DNA of 64,000 nt from Pectobacterium parmentieri (GCF_001742145.1 NZ_CP015749.1:1178001-1242000), one strand, 5' to 3'. Shown: positions 1-10,627, counted from the first letter of the stretch. The notes: a model not told the origin generated them from the sequence alone. Numbers and translations are program-made.

Positions 1-511
1 TGGGCACTGCCTCTATTCCGATATGGGGCGCGTGCTGGCAGCGATCGTTACCGATACGTGCGGCTGGCACGACAGTTTTGGCGGTGTGCTTAATGCGCAG
101 GAGGTACATGAGAAATACGGGCAGGGACGTTATCAGGAATTGCGCAACGGTTTTTTCCGTAACGGTATGGATAACCTGCTGGTCGAGATGGGGAAATGGA
201 ACCTCAATCTGCAAGATTTGCTGATGACGATCAACCTATTCAGCAAAGTCACGGTGGATGCGCAGGGGCAATTTCATTTTCATGCCAATCATTCGCAGAC
301 GGGAGACTACATCGAGCTGTATGCACCGATGGACACGCTGGTCGTGTTGACCGCTTTGCAGCACCCGATGGATCCCAACCCGACGTATGCGCCGCGTCCG
401 ATTGCACTCACCTGGAGTCGAGGAGAGGGCGAGGATGTCGCCAAATACTGCCGTGAGTTCCGTGAGGAAAATACACGCGCGTTTCACAATACCGAACGCG
501 GTTACCTGTAA
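1..511 (+). CDS. DUF1989 protein, urea carboxylase-associated / carboxyguanidine deiminase subunit (5' end outside window)
   Basis: The reading frame is open from the first bases of the window ([10 protein letters not shown]...), so the true start lies upstream and the internal ATG at 23 is not the start. About 169 residues are visible. It is a homologue of the next gene: both contain a D-T-C-G-x-H-D stretch, typical of DUF1989 (urea carboxylase-associated proteins 1 and 2). In the family these two form a complex, reported as carboxyguanidine deiminase (CgdAB), that turns carboxyguanidine made by the downstream carboxylase into allophanate. The Cys and His of the shared motif are probable metal or active-site residues (inference). 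It is 11 bases ahead of the next gene, in one operon. Confidence 0.8.
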   Translation, partial: GHCLYSDMGRVLAAIVTDTCGWHDSFGGVLNAQEVHEKYGQGRYQELRNGFFRNGMDNLLVEMGKWNLNLQDLLMTINLFSKVTVDAQGQFHFHANHSQTGDYIELYAPMDTLVVLTALQHPMDPNPTYAPRPIALTWSRGEGEDVAKYCREFREENTRAFHNTERGYL

Positions 512-522
512 GGAGGCCGGGT

Positions 523-1158
523 ATGACGTTAATTGCCAGCAATAAAATAGTCGAGGACGCGGTCTTCCGCCATGTCATCCCAGCCGGAGAACCCTATCTG
601 TTTGAGGTAAAACAAGGGCAAACATTGCGGCTGCTGGATTTAGAAGGTAATCAGGCGGTGGATACGTTGTTCTATCGTGTCGATAACCCGCGTGAACGCT
701 ACGATCCACAACGTACGCTACGCCGTCAGAATAACGTCTATCTGACGACAGGTAGCGTGCTGTATTCCAACCTTGGTAATCCGTTATTGACGATCGTCGC
801 TGATACCTGTGGTCGGCACGACACCTTGGGTGGAGCTTGTGCGCAGGAGAGCAATACCGTGCGCTATGCGCTCGACCGACGCTACATGCACAGTTGCCGT
901 GACAATTTTCTTTGTGCTTGCCTGCACGATGGCCGACTGAACAAGCAAGATATTGGCGCGAACATCAACTTCTTTATGAACGTGCCGGTAACGGCGGAAG
1001 GCGGGCTGACCTTCGAGGACGGCATTTCCGCGCCGGGAAAATACGTGGAGTTACGTGCTGAAACGGACGTCGTCGTGCTGATTTCCAACTGTCCGCAGCT
1101 TAACAACCCATGTAACGGTTGGAATCCGACGCCTGCGGAGGTGCTGGTATGGAATTGA
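523..1158 (+). CDS. DUF1989 protein, urea carboxylase-associated / carboxyguanidine deiminase subunit
   Basis: This 211-residue protein starts at an ATG preceded by AAGGAGG. It carries the DUF1989 signatures [14 protein letters not shown] (about residue 91) and a Cys-rich C-terminal [15 protein letters not shown]. It pairs with the upstream paralogue. Known role of the family: with its partner it deiminates carboxyguanidine, the product of guanidine carboxylase, to allophanate and ammonia in the cytoplasm. Older annotation calls it urea amidolyase-associated protein. Which of the two proteins is CgdA and which is CgdB I cannot settle without alignment, so no symbol is given. Its last codons overlap a possible short ORF. 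Confidence 0.82.
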   Translation: MTLIASNKIVEDAVFRHVIPAGEPYLFEVKQGQTLRLLDLEGNQAVDTLFYRVDNPRERYDPQRTLRRQNNVYLTTGSVLYSNLGNPLLTIVADTCGRHDTLGGACAQESNTVRYALDRRYMHSCRDNFLCACLHDGRLNKQDIGANINFFMNVPVTAEGGLTFEDGISAPGKYVELRAETDVVVLISNCPQLNNPCNGWNPTPAEVLVWN

Positions 1159-1289
1159 CGCCGGATCGAGATCGTGAAAAACACATGCGTTGGCTGCGTG
1201 TGAAAATGTGGCTGGTGAGTGCGCTGGAAGCGAGGGCAAATCGGTATTTTCTGCCGCTGACGAGCCGTTCTTCGTCTGACAAAACCTGA
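1149..1289 (+). CDS. Possible 46-residue ORF of unknown function
   Basis: An ATG at 1149 sits inside the stop region of the preceding gene (ATGGAATTGA overlap), a layout typical of translational coupling. It opens a 46-codon frame beginning [13 protein letters not shown] and ending at TGA 1287-1289. The peptide is basic with no clear membrane segment. I do not recognise it. The 242 bases between the DUF1989 gene and the carboxylase hold nothing else I can support. It may be a chance frame or a remnant. Confidence 0.25.
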   Translation: MELTPDRDREKHMRWLRVKMWLVSALEARANRYFLPLTSRSSSDKT

Positions 1290-1400
1290 TAATTTCGGTG
1301 TTGTGGCACATCTCTACATTCTTTGACCGTGACCGCGATGGACGACCATCATGCGGATCGCATTTTGGCGGGACGACCTGCCCTTGCATGAGTCTAGCGT

Positions 1401-4400
1401 ATGTTCGATACACTTCTGATTGCTAACCGTGGTGCGATTGCGTGCCGTATTCTGCGTTCACTGCGCGAGATGAACGTCCGTGGCGTCGCGGTCTACTCTG
1501 ATGCCGATATCAGCAGCCTGCATATTCAGGATGCCGATGAAGCTATTAGTCTGGGAGAGGGTGCGGCGGCACATACCTATCTGGATGTCGCGAAAATTTT
1601 ATCGGCGGCGCAGCGTAGCGGCGCGCAGGCCATTCATCCGGGATATGGTTTTCTGTCCGAAAATGCGGCGTTTGCCGAAGCCTGCGAAGCGGCGCAGATC
1701 GCTTTTGTCGGGCCGACGCCGCAGCAACTGCGCGTATTCGGCTTAAAACATACCGCGCGGGCGCTGGCGAAAAAACACAACGTTCCGCTGCTGGAAGGCA
1801 CCGAACTGCTGGAAAACAGCAACGCTGCCTTGCGAGCAGCGGCAGAGATCGGCTATCCGGTCATGCTCAAAAGCACGGCGGGAGGCGGCGGGATTGGGAT
1901 GCGCGTCTGCTATAGCGCCACGGAACTGTCCGAGGTGTTTGATACGGTAAAGCGACTGGGGCAGAACAATTTCAGCGACGCGGGCGTTTTCATCGAAAAA
2001 TATATCGAACGCGCCCGGCATCTTGAGGTACAGATTTTTGGCGATGGTCAGGGCGAGGTACTGGCTTTGGGCGTTAGGGACTGTTCGGTGCAGCGTCGCA
2101 ACCAGAAAGTCATTGAAGAAACGCCCGCGCCTAATCTGCCGAACGGCGTCGCCGACGCGCTGTGTTCTGCGGCAATCAGTCTGGCTCAGGCGGTGGATTA
2201 CCGCAGCGCGGGGACGGTGGAGTTCGTTTATGACAGCGCGACCGATCGTTTCTACTTCCTTGAAGTCAATACGCGCCTACAGGTCGAGCACGGCGTGACG
2301 GAGCAGGTCTGGGGCGTGGATCTGGTGCGTTGGATGATTGAACTGGCCGCTGGCGATCTGCCGCCGTTACGTGAGCTGGCAGCCCAACTGAACCCGCAGG
2401 GGCATGCGATTCAGGCGCGTCTGTACGCTGAAGATCCGGGCAAACAATTCCAACCATCACCGGGATTATTGACGGAAGTCGAATTCCCCGCGTCAGAAGG
2501 ACGCAGCCTGCGCGTCGATACTTGGGTGACCGCCGGGTGTGACATTCCCCCATTTTTTGACCCGATGCTGGCGAAGATCATCGCCTGCGCACCAACCCGT
2601 GAACAGGCAATGGTTGTGCTGGATCGGGCGCTGGCGGATACGCGACTCTACGGCGTGGAACACAACCGTGACTATCTACGTCAGATTCTGGCGGCAGAGC
2701 CGTTTGCCTGCGGCCTACCGTGGACGCGCTGTCTTGATGCGCTGGCCTATAAGGCGGCAACCTGCGAAGTGGTGAGCGCGGGTACGCAAACCACCGTACA
2801 GGATTACCCTGGACGTCTTGGATATTGGTCGGTCGGTGTGCCACCGTCGGGTCCGATGGACGATCGGGCGCTGCGTTTAGGGAATCGACTCGTGGGTAAT
2901 CCAGCGGGAACGGCTGCGCTGGAGATCACGATGAACGGGCCGACATTGCGTTTTAATACGGATGCGGTGGCGGTTGTTACGGGGGCGGTTATCGCTATTG
3001 AGATAGACGGTCAGCCCGTCCCGATGGATCGCGTATTTGCGATACCGGCCGGTGCCACACTGCGTTTAGGGGCAATACAGAAACAGGGCGTGCGCAGCTA
3101 TCTCTGCCTGCGCTGTGGCATTGAGGTGCCAGATTACCTTGGCAGTAAAAGCACGTTCACGCTGGGGCAGTTTGGCGGCCATGCCGGACGTGCGCTGCGG
3201 GCGGGGGATGTCTTGCATCTTGTTACGCTGGAGGACAGACGCGTCGGCGACAGTCTGCCGGATGTGTTACGCACCACCTTGTCTGCGGTACGTGAACTAC
3301 GCGTGATTTATGGCCCGCATGCGGCACCGGACTATTTTACGCCTGCCTATATGGAAACCTTTCTCTCCACCGAATGGGAAGTGCATTTTAACTCCAGCCG
3401 CACAGGCGTGCGCTTGATTGGGCCGAAACCGGAGTGGGTTCGTGATAGCGGCGGAGAGGCCGGGCTGCATCCTTCGAACATTCACGATAACCCGTATGCC
3501 ATCGGGGCGGTGGATTTCACGGGAGATATGCCGGTCATTCTGGGGCCGGATGGCCCAAGTCTGGGCGGCTTCGTTTGTCCAGTGACGGTGATTGAAGCCG
3601 ACCTGTGGGCGTTGGGGCAGCTTAATGCCGGCGATCGCGTGCGCTTTATCCCCGTTGATCTCACCACGGCGCGTTCGCTGGCATTGGCGCGTCATGCTGA
3701 GGTAGAACGGCTTGCGCCGATTAATATCGACTGGTCGCCTGCCTCGCTCATTTCTCCCGTCGTGCTGGATATCGGTGACGCGGATAAACGGCTGGTTGCC
3801 CGGCTGTCCGGTGATACCCATCTGTTGCTGGAAGTGGGGGCGGCGGAGTTGGATGTGGCGCTGCGTTTTCGTGTCCATGCGCTGATGCTGGCGCTGGAGC
3901 AACAGACGATCGATGGCATCATTGACGTGACGCCGGGTATTCGCTCGTTGCAGGTGCACTATCGCCCCGAAGTGCTTTCGTTACAGCACCTTTTGGATGT
4001 GCTTTCTACGCTGTGGCAGGACGTTTGCGCCCAGCAAAATCTAACCGTGCCATCGCGGGTGGTTTATCTGCCGCTGTCCTGGGACGATCCCGCCTGCCAA
4101 TTGGCGATTCAGAAATACATGACGACGGTACGCCGCGATGCGCCTTGGTGCCCAAGTAATCTTGAGTTTATTCGTCGTATTAACGAACTGGATAATCTCG
4201 ATGAGGTATATCGCACGGTGTTTGACGCCAGCTATCTGGTGATGGGGCTGGGCGATGTTTACCTCGGTGCGCCCGTTGCGACACCGTTGGATCCGCGCCA
4301 CCGTTTAGTCACGACCAAATATAACCCGGCGCGTACCTGGACGGCGGAAAATTCGGTGGGTATTGGCGGTGCTTACCTGTGTGTTTATGGCATGGAAGGG

Positions 4401-5006
4401 CCGGGCGGCTACCAGTTTGTCGGGCGTACGCTGCAAATGTGGGATCGCTATCGCGGCGTTGACGCCTTTAACGGCAAGCCGTGGCTGCTGCGCTTCTTCG
4501 ACCAAATTCGCTTTTATCCGGTTTCGGCCGACGAATTGTTATCCATCCGACGGGATTTCCCACTAGGGCGCTATCCGCTACGGATCGAGCAAAGCGAACT
4601 GGCGCTAAGCGCCTATCAGGATTTCCTGTCACGGGAAGCCGAAGACATCGAGACATTCCGCGTGCGCCAGCGGGCGGCGTTTGAGGCGGAGCGCGAACGC
4701 TGGCGCATTGCCGGGCAAGCGGTGACGGATAGCGCAGACGTGGTGATTGAGGATACGGTTGAAGCCGTCATCCTGCCGGGGCAGATCGGCGTAGAAAGCC
4801 CGATTTCTGGCAACCTTTGGCAGGTGACGACGGAGGTCGGTAAGACGGTGGCCGAGGGGGAAACGCTGATGATCCTCGAATCCATGAAAATGGAAATCCC
4901 GATTGTATCGCCACAGCGCGGCATGGTTCGCGAAATTCGCTGCCAGCCTGGCGCGTCTGTTCGCGCCGGGCAGTGCGTGGTGGTGCTGGACACCCTGACG
5001 GAATAG
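1401..5006 (+). CDS. uca: Biotin-dependent guanidine/urea carboxylase
   Basis: A 1201-residue enzyme that uses ATP and bicarbonate to carboxylate guanidine (or urea) on a covalently held biotin. Visible domains in order: biotin carboxylase with ATP-grasp (about 1-450, glycine loop GGGGIGMRV near 161), KipA/AHS2-like domain (from about 458), KipI/AHS1-like domain (from about 800), and a C-terminal biotinyl domain with ESMKMEIP, biotinyl Lys at about 1163. Length matches the usual 1200 residues. The frame is closed by a stop just upstream (1395-1397), so ATG 1401 is the first start; its ribosome site is weak. With DUF1989 partners, recent work favours guanidine as the true substrate. The expected allophanate hydrolase is not downstream. 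Confidence 0.9.
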   Translation: MFDTLLIANRGAIACRILRSLREMNVRGVAVYSDADISSLHIQDADEAISLGEGAAAHTYLDVAKILSAAQRSGAQAIHPGYGFLSENAAFAEACEAAQIAFVGPTPQQLRVFGLKHTARALAKKHNVPLLEGTELLENSNAALRAAAEIGYPVMLKSTAGGGGIGMRVCYSATELSEVFDTVKRLGQNNFSDAGVFIEKYIERARHLEVQIFGDGQGEVLALGVRDCSVQRRNQKVIEETPAPNLPNGVADALCSAAISLAQAVDYRSAGTVEFVYDSATDRFYFLEVNTRLQVEHGVTEQVWGVDLVRWMIELAAGDLPPLRELAAQLNPQGHAIQARLYAEDPGKQFQPSPGLLTEVEFPASEGRSLRVDTWVTAGCDIPPFFDPMLAKIIACAPTREQAMVVLDRALADTRLYGVEHNRDYLRQILAAEPFACGLPWTRCLDALAYKAATCEVVSAGTQTTVQDYPGRLGYWSVGVPPSGPMDDRALRLGNRLVGNPAGTAALEITMNGPTLRFNTDAVAVVTGAVIAIEIDGQPVPMDRVFAIPAGATLRLGAIQKQGVRSYLCLRCGIEVPDYLGSKSTFTLGQFGGHAGRALRAGDVLHLVTLEDRRVGDSLPDVLRTTLSAVRELRVIYGPHAAPDYFTPAYMETFLSTEWEVHFNSSRTGVRLIGPKPEWVRDSGGEAGLHPSNIHDNPYAIGAVDFTGDMPVILGPDGPSLGGFVCPVTVIEADLWALGQLNAGDRVRFIPVDLTTARSLALARHAEVERLAPINIDWSPASLISPVVLDIGDADKRLVARLSGDTHLLLEVGAAELDVALRFRVHALMLALEQQTIDGIIDVTPGIRSLQVHYRPEVLSLQHLLDVLSTLWQDVCAQQNLTVPSRVVYLPLSWDDPACQLAIQKYMTTVRRDAPWCPSNLEFIRRINELDNLDEVYRTVFDASYLVMGLGDVYLGAPVATPLDPRHRLVTTKYNPARTWTAENSVGIGGAYLCVYGMEGPGGYQFVGRTLQMWDRYRGVDAFNGKPWLLRFFDQIRFYPVSADELLSIRRDFPLGRYPLRIEQSELALSAYQDFLSREAEDIETFRVRQRAAFEAERERWRIAGQAVTDSADVVIEDTVEAVILPGQIGVESPISGNLWQVTTEVGKTVAEGETLMILESMKMEIPIVSPQRGMVREIRCQPGASVRAGQCVVVLDTLTE

Positions 5007-5109
5007 CGGCGCTCTGTCGTATCGATCACATATTTAACACCCTGCTAAGTAAAAATGTGCTCGTGTCTTGCGATCGTGTTTTCAGGGTGTTAGATTCACG
5101 TTGCTTTTA

Positions 5110-5138
5110 GAGCTTGTTACCGCAAAGCGGGCAAAACC
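5110..5138 (+). promoter_or_regulatory. Ribonucleic antiterminator (RAT) site for BglG-type protein
   Basis: The sequence GAGCTTGTTACCGC....GCGGGCAAAACC matches the BglG/LicT/SacY RAT consensus (GGxTTGTTACTG...CAGGCAAAACC) closely. Its 3' half overlaps the first arm of the terminator that follows, so RNA folding as RAT excludes the terminator. It lies in the leader of the bglG-like gene. The rest of 5007-5109 holds no recognisable gene. Confidence 0.88.
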
Positions 5139-5203
5139 TAGGTGCAGATACGGGGAAATTTTTATTTCTTTCCTTGACTGTATTTACGTTTTGCCCGTTT
5201 TTT
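5128..5203 (+). terminator. Leader intrinsic terminator controlled by RAT
   Basis: Arms CGGGCAAAAC (5128-5137) and GTTTTGCCCG (5188-5197) are perfectly complementary and are followed by six T. The first arm is shared with the RAT, the standard arrangement for BglG-family antitermination. The loop is unusually long at 50 bases. Confidence 0.85.
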
Positions 5204-5219
5204 GTTTTTGGGGAGTGGT

Positions 5220-6071
5220 ATGACATTTTATATCAAACAAATATTAAATAATAATGTTGTCAGCGCCACGGACTCTTCGGGCAATGAGCTTATTTTAACC
5301 GGTCGAGGGCTGGGTTTTGAGGCTCACGCAGGGGATAGCATTCCAGCAGATAAGGTCGAGAAAACCTTCCATCTGCATGACGATAAAATCTATTCCCGTT
5401 TTATGGTGTTACTTAATGAAGTTCCGGTGGAAGTGATTCAGTTAACGGATGATATTGTGCATTTGGCGCAGCATTCGCTGAATTATAAAATTAGCGAAGG
5501 GCTTTATGTTTCACTGTCCGATCATCTGCATTATGCCATTGAGCGACATAAACAAGGTTTGGAGATCAATAATCCGCTTGAGTGGGAAGTACGTCATTTT
5601 TATAAAGATGAATATTCCGTCGCATTGCAGGCGCTGGCTATTATCGCCTCCCGCAGCGGCGTGCTATTACCGAATGCTGAGGCGTGTAGTATCGCGTTGC
5701 ATATTGTTAACGCAGGGATGAAAAATGCTGATGGACAAGTAACTGAAATAACAAAGTTAATTTATCAAATTCAAAATATCGTCAAGTATTGGTATGGCGT
5801 AACGATTGACGAGCAAAGCATCAACTATCAGCGCTTTATTACCCATATTAAATTCTTTGCGCAGCGTGTGCTGAGAAAAACCGAACTCAATGATGATGTC
5901 GATGACCTGTTTAATCTGGTCAAAAAGAAACATGAGAAAACGGTTAATTGCGTCAATGCGATTGGTGATTTCATCAAAAAGAATTATCAGTATCAAATGA
6001 CCGATGCTGAAAAGTTATATCTGACGGTGCATATAGAAAATATGATGCAGCGACAAAAGAATTCCATTTAG
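5220..6071 (+). CDS. bglG: BglG-family transcriptional antiterminator
   Basis: 283 residues. An N-terminal CAT RNA-binding domain (MTFYIKQILNNNVV..., about 1-60) is followed by two PTS regulation domains. Phosphorylatable histidines are seen in PRD1 (SLSDHLH, His102 and nearby) and PRD2 (HIKFF and LTVHIEN). The ATG at 5220 with GGGGAG ahead of it is chosen over an in-frame TTG at 5202, which would lie in the terminator T-tract. The protein binds RAT RNA and prevents termination when beta-glucosides are imported. The downstream PTS permease normally phosphorylates and inactivates it. Equivalent to arbG of Dickeya (E. chrysanthemi). Confidence 0.93.
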   Translation: MTFYIKQILNNNVVSATDSSGNELILTGRGLGFEAHAGDSIPADKVEKTFHLHDDKIYSRFMVLLNEVPVEVIQLTDDIVHLAQHSLNYKISEGLYVSLSDHLHYAIERHKQGLEINNPLEWEVRHFYKDEYSVALQALAIIASRSGVLLPNAEACSIALHIVNAGMKNADGQVTEITKLIYQIQNIVKYWYGVTIDEQSINYQRFITHIKFFAQRVLRKTELNDDVDDLFNLVKKKHEKTVNCVNAIGDFIKKNYQYQMTDAEKLYLTVHIENMMQRQKNSI

Positions 6072-6099
6072 GATTGTTACTGTTTAATCAGGCAAAGCC
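6071..6099 (+). promoter_or_regulatory. Second RAT-like site after bglG
   Basis: GGATTGTTACTG....CAGGCAAAGCC begins on the last base of the bglG stop codon and matches the RAT consensus better at its 5' half than the leader copy does. I cannot find a downstream arm complementary to GGCAAAGCC nor a T-run before the next gene, so the paired terminator is not evident. A weak long-range pairing CCAGAGGAAGC / GTTTCTTTCTGG exists but has no T-tract. Confidence 0.65.
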
Positions 6100-6110
6100 C
6101 AGAGGAAGCT

Positions 6111-6176
6111 ATGAAACTGACAAAAAACTGTTGGTATTTATTCGACCTTAACTGTGTTTCTTTCTGGAGTATATAA
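6111..6176 (+). CDS. Possible 21-residue leader peptide between bglG and bglF
   Basis: ATG 6111 follows AGAGGAAGCT and opens a 21-codon frame (MKLTKNCWYLFDLNC...) that stops at 6174-6176, three bases before the permease start. The ribosome site is good, and the stop-to-start distance suits translational coupling. The peptide is rich in aromatic and Cys residues. It resembles nothing I recognise, and chance is a fair alternative. Confidence 0.3.
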   Translation: MKLTKNCWYLFDLNCVSFWSI

Positions 6177-6179
6177 TCG

Positions 6180-8084
6180 ATGGATTATAAACAGACGGCC
6201 TCTAGGATTATTGAACATTTGGGCGGCGCCCCGAATATCATCTCCTTGTTTCATTGTATTACGCGATTACGTTTTTATTTGAAAGACGTCGATAAAGTCG
6301 ATCGTCAGGCGCTGGAAAACCTCGATGGCGTGATGGGGGTAAACCTGTCTGGCGATCAATTTCAGATCATTATCGGCGGGAAAGTCGCGCAGGTCTGTCT
6401 GGCTATTTTCGATGAAGTTCCGCACGCTAAGCGTGATAATGATTCTGACATCGAAGAGAAAAGCGAAACGACGAAAAGAAGAAATCCGATTTCGGCGCTA
6501 TTTGAAATCATTTCAGGGATTTTCTCACCGATCATTCCTGCTATCGCCGGTGCTGGGGTATTAAAAGGTTTACTGTCGCTGGTGATTTCTTTCGGCTGGG
6601 TGGCGAACACCAACCAGACGTACCTGATTCTGTCGGCGATTGGCGATGGTGTCTTTTACTTTATTCCTATCGTGCTTGCGTTTAGTGCCGGGCAGAAATT
6701 TGGTGCGAACCCGTTTGTCAGTGTCGCGCTGGCCGCCACGTTATTTCACCCCACCATTACCACCCTGTTGAAATCAGGGCAGCCTGTCGAGTTTTTGGGA
6801 TTTGGTGTCTCTCCGGTGTCTTATGCGTCATCGGTGATCCCGATTGTTGTCTCCGTCTGGCTGCTTAGCTATGTGGAACGGTTTATTAGCAAATATATGC
6901 CTTCCGCGCTCAGAATGATGTTCGTTCCGCTGCTGAGTTTGCTGATTGTCGCGCCTATCATGCTGATCCTTATCGGGCCTGCGGGGATTTTTATCGGCAA
7001 TTCTCTGTCCGGTGGCATTATCTGGCTGGTGGACAACATGGGGCCACTTGCCGGTGTTATCGTCGGCGGTACACTGTCCCTGATGATTATCACTGGTATG
7101 CACTATGTGCTAGTGCCGATCATCATCAATAACATCAGCCGTCTTGGTTATGACCCGTTCAAAATCATCATGTATGTCGCCAACTTTGGTCAGGCTGGCG
7201 CTGCATTCGGGGTCTTTCTGCGCTCCCGCAATAAAAAAATCAAATCACTGGCATTGTCGACGTCTTTCAGCGCCTTGATGGGCGTAACCGAACCGGCAAT
7301 GTACGGCATCAACATCCGGTTTAAGCGACCCTTCGCTGCGGCGTTGATCGGCGGTGCCTGCGGCGGTGGGTTTGCGCTGGCGCTGGGCGTGAAGGCATAT
7401 GCCTATGCCTTAAGCGGCATTCCCGGCCTGCCTGCGCTGGTGGGGCCGACCTTCGGTTGGGCGCTGGTCAGTCTGGCGATTTCCTTTACGGTGGCTACGG
7501 TGATCACGTACCTGATCGGTTTTGACGATCCAGTTGATAAAACCGAAGAATCTAACACGCCATTAGCAGGTGATAAGGAAAAAGAGGCATCAGGGACGAC
7601 GACACCAGCGCAGGCCGCGAAAGACGAGACGCTTTTTGCACCGCTGGCTGGCAATGTTGTGCCCTTACACCAGCTCAGCGATCCGGTTTTTGCCGATGAG
7701 GTCTTTGGTAAAGGGATTGCGATTGTGCCGCAAAAAGGTGAACTGCGCTCACCCGTCAATGGCACTGTAGGCTCGGTTTTCGCCACCAATCATGCCATCA
7801 CGCTGGAGAGCAGCGCAGGGGCTGAGGTGCTCATTCATATCGGTATCGACACCGTTAAGCTGAACGGACGGCACTTTACCCGTCACGTTGAGGACGAGCA
7901 AAAAGTGTCGGTGGGCGATCTGCTGATTAGCTTTGATCTTGATGCGCTGCGTGCAGAAAACATTGACCCAAGCGTCATCATGATTGTGACCAATACAGAA
8001 AATTATCAGGAAATCAGCGTGATGAAAGAAAATGACGTCGATTCCCGTGAAGCATTTTTGAAACTGTCCGCTGTTGCGGTGTAA
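6180..8084 (+). CDS. bglF: PTS beta-glucoside transporter EIIBCA
   Basis: 634-residue fused permease that imports and phosphorylates aryl-beta-glucosides such as arbutin and salicin. Domain order is B-C-A. EIIB has its phosphocysteine in SLFHCITRLRF (Cys26). EIIC has many membrane segments from about 100 to 450 and the GVTEPAMYG signature. A linker rich in charged residues and Pro leads to EIIA with HIGIDTVKLNG (phospho-His about 553). It also controls BglG by phosphorylation in the characterised family. It ends 9 bases before the phospho-beta-glucosidase. Length and order match BglF/ArbF. Confidence 0.94.
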   Translation: MDYKQTASRIIEHLGGAPNIISLFHCITRLRFYLKDVDKVDRQALENLDGVMGVNLSGDQFQIIIGGKVAQVCLAIFDEVPHAKRDNDSDIEEKSETTKRRNPISALFEIISGIFSPIIPAIAGAGVLKGLLSLVISFGWVANTNQTYLILSAIGDGVFYFIPIVLAFSAGQKFGANPFVSVALAATLFHPTITTLLKSGQPVEFLGFGVSPVSYASSVIPIVVSVWLLSYVERFISKYMPSALRMMFVPLLSLLIVAPIMLILIGPAGIFIGNSLSGGIIWLVDNMGPLAGVIVGGTLSLMIITGMHYVLVPIIINNISRLGYDPFKIIMYVANFGQAGAAFGVFLRSRNKKIKSLALSTSFSALMGVTEPAMYGINIRFKRPFAAALIGGACGGGFALALGVKAYAYALSGIPGLPALVGPTFGWALVSLAISFTVATVITYLIGFDDPVDKTEESNTPLAGDKEKEASGTTTPAQAAKDETLFAPLAGNVVPLHQLSDPVFADEVFGKGIAIVPQKGELRSPVNGTVGSVFATNHAITLESSAGAEVLIHIGIDTVKLNGRHFTRHVEDEQKVSVGDLLISFDLDALRAENIDPSVIMIVTNTENYQEISVMKENDVDSREAFLKLSAVAV

Positions 8085-9566
<1,482 letters not shown>

Positions 9567-9584
9567 GCTGTCGTCAGCGATCGC

Positions 9585-9617
9585 AAAAGCTCAGCGACGG
9601 TGTTGCTGAGCTTTTTT
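9585..9617 (+). terminator. Intrinsic terminator after bglB
   Basis: AAAAGCTCAGC and GCTGAGCTTTTTT form a strong stem followed by a T-tract, ending the beta-glucoside operon. Confidence 0.88.
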
Positions 9618-9668
9618 ACTGCTTAGAGGAAGCAGGCGGTATCCTGCAAATAACATTGAGCCTTTGTC

Positions 9669-10610
9669 ATGCTATCGACCTTTGCTGTTGTATTACCTAT
9701 CTTTGCGCTGATTTTCATTGGCTGGTTCACTCGGAAAATCGGTATCTTCGGCCCGAATGCGACGTCAGAACTGAATCGATTTGTGGTCTATCTCGGGCTA
9801 CCCGCGCTGCTCTTCAACATCATTGCACACGCCCGCTGGTCTGACGTTTGGCAACCCGGTTTTATCATGACGTTTGGCCTTGGTGCGCTGCTGGTTTTTG
9901 CACTCACGCTGGTTTTTCAGCTCTATCGCTCGCGCCATTTGGCGGATGCCGCACTGGATGCACTGAATTCAAGCTACGCCAACACGGGATTTATCGGTTT
10001 CCCGCTGGCGCTGGCGTTTTTAGGGCAAGAGGCGATGGCACCGACGCTGATTGCTACCATCGTGACCGTCTGCGTGCTTTTTGCTGTGGCGATTGTGTTT
10101 GTTGAAGTCGGGATCCAGACGGAAACGCGCAAAACGGCGCTGCTGCTGAAGGTGGCTAGCGCACTGGCTCGTAATCCGCTCTTGATTGCGCCAACCGTGG
10201 CGCTGTTTTTCCCGTTGAGCGGCCTGAGCGTCCCCGAACCTGTTGATGTCTTCCTGAAACTGTTGGGCAACACGGCATCGCCTTGCGCGCTGATCGCGTT
10301 AGGGCTTTTTCTGGCCAATACCTCGCGCGATGCGCCTTTTCAGCCGAATGTCATCGTGGGTTTGCTGGTCACGTTAAAGCTGGTTTTGCATCCCGTCATT
10401 ACCTGGGTGATAGCTGTAAAAGTCTTTGGCCTACCTCCGTTGTTGACCCATACCGCCGTACTGCTGGCCGCGTTGCCGACAGGAACGGGGCCGTTCATGC
10501 TGGCAGAGTTTTATCGTCGTGAAGCGCGTATCACTTCTCGCACGGTGCTGTACTCGACAATCGTGTCTATCCTGACGCTCACCCTTTATCTGTCCTGGAT
10601 TAGCCCCTGA
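9669..10610 (+). CDS. AEC-family transporter (auxin efflux carrier / malonate-type)
   Basis: 313 residues, very hydrophobic, with about ten predicted membrane segments and the AEC-family layout: N-terminal FAVVLPIFALIFIGW, NSSYANTGFIGFPLA near the middle, and a C-terminal half repeating the N-terminal fold. AEC proteins of bacteria move organic anions (MdcF for malonate) or have unknown substrates. It converges with the LysR gene and ends 17 bases from it. Its proximity to a racemase/decarboxylase-like enzyme and a tautomerase suggests an organic-acid substrate (inference). Confidence 0.85.
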   Translation: MLSTFAVVLPIFALIFIGWFTRKIGIFGPNATSELNRFVVYLGLPALLFNIIAHARWSDVWQPGFIMTFGLGALLVFALTLVFQLYRSRHLADAALDALNSSYANTGFIGFPLALAFLGQEAMAPTLIATIVTVCVLFAVAIVFVEVGIQTETRKTALLLKVASALARNPLLIAPTVALFFPLSGLSVPEPVDVFLKLLGNTASPCALIALGLFLANTSRDAPFQPNVIVGLLVTLKLVLHPVITWVIAVKVFGLPPLLTHTAVLLAALPTGTGPFMLAEFYRREARITSRTVLYSTIVSILTLTLYLSWISP

Positions 10611-10627
10611 TTAAATACCGGCTTACG

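Noticed and set aside
3297..3959. 220-codon open frame on the minus strand
   Set aside because: It lies entirely antisense to the carboxylase gene, whose domains are clear; composition (Arg/His/Gln rich) is typical of a shadow frame.
5202..5219. TTG start for the antiterminator gene
   Set aside because: It would place the start in the terminator T-tract; ATG 5220 has a ribosome site and matches the family N-terminus.
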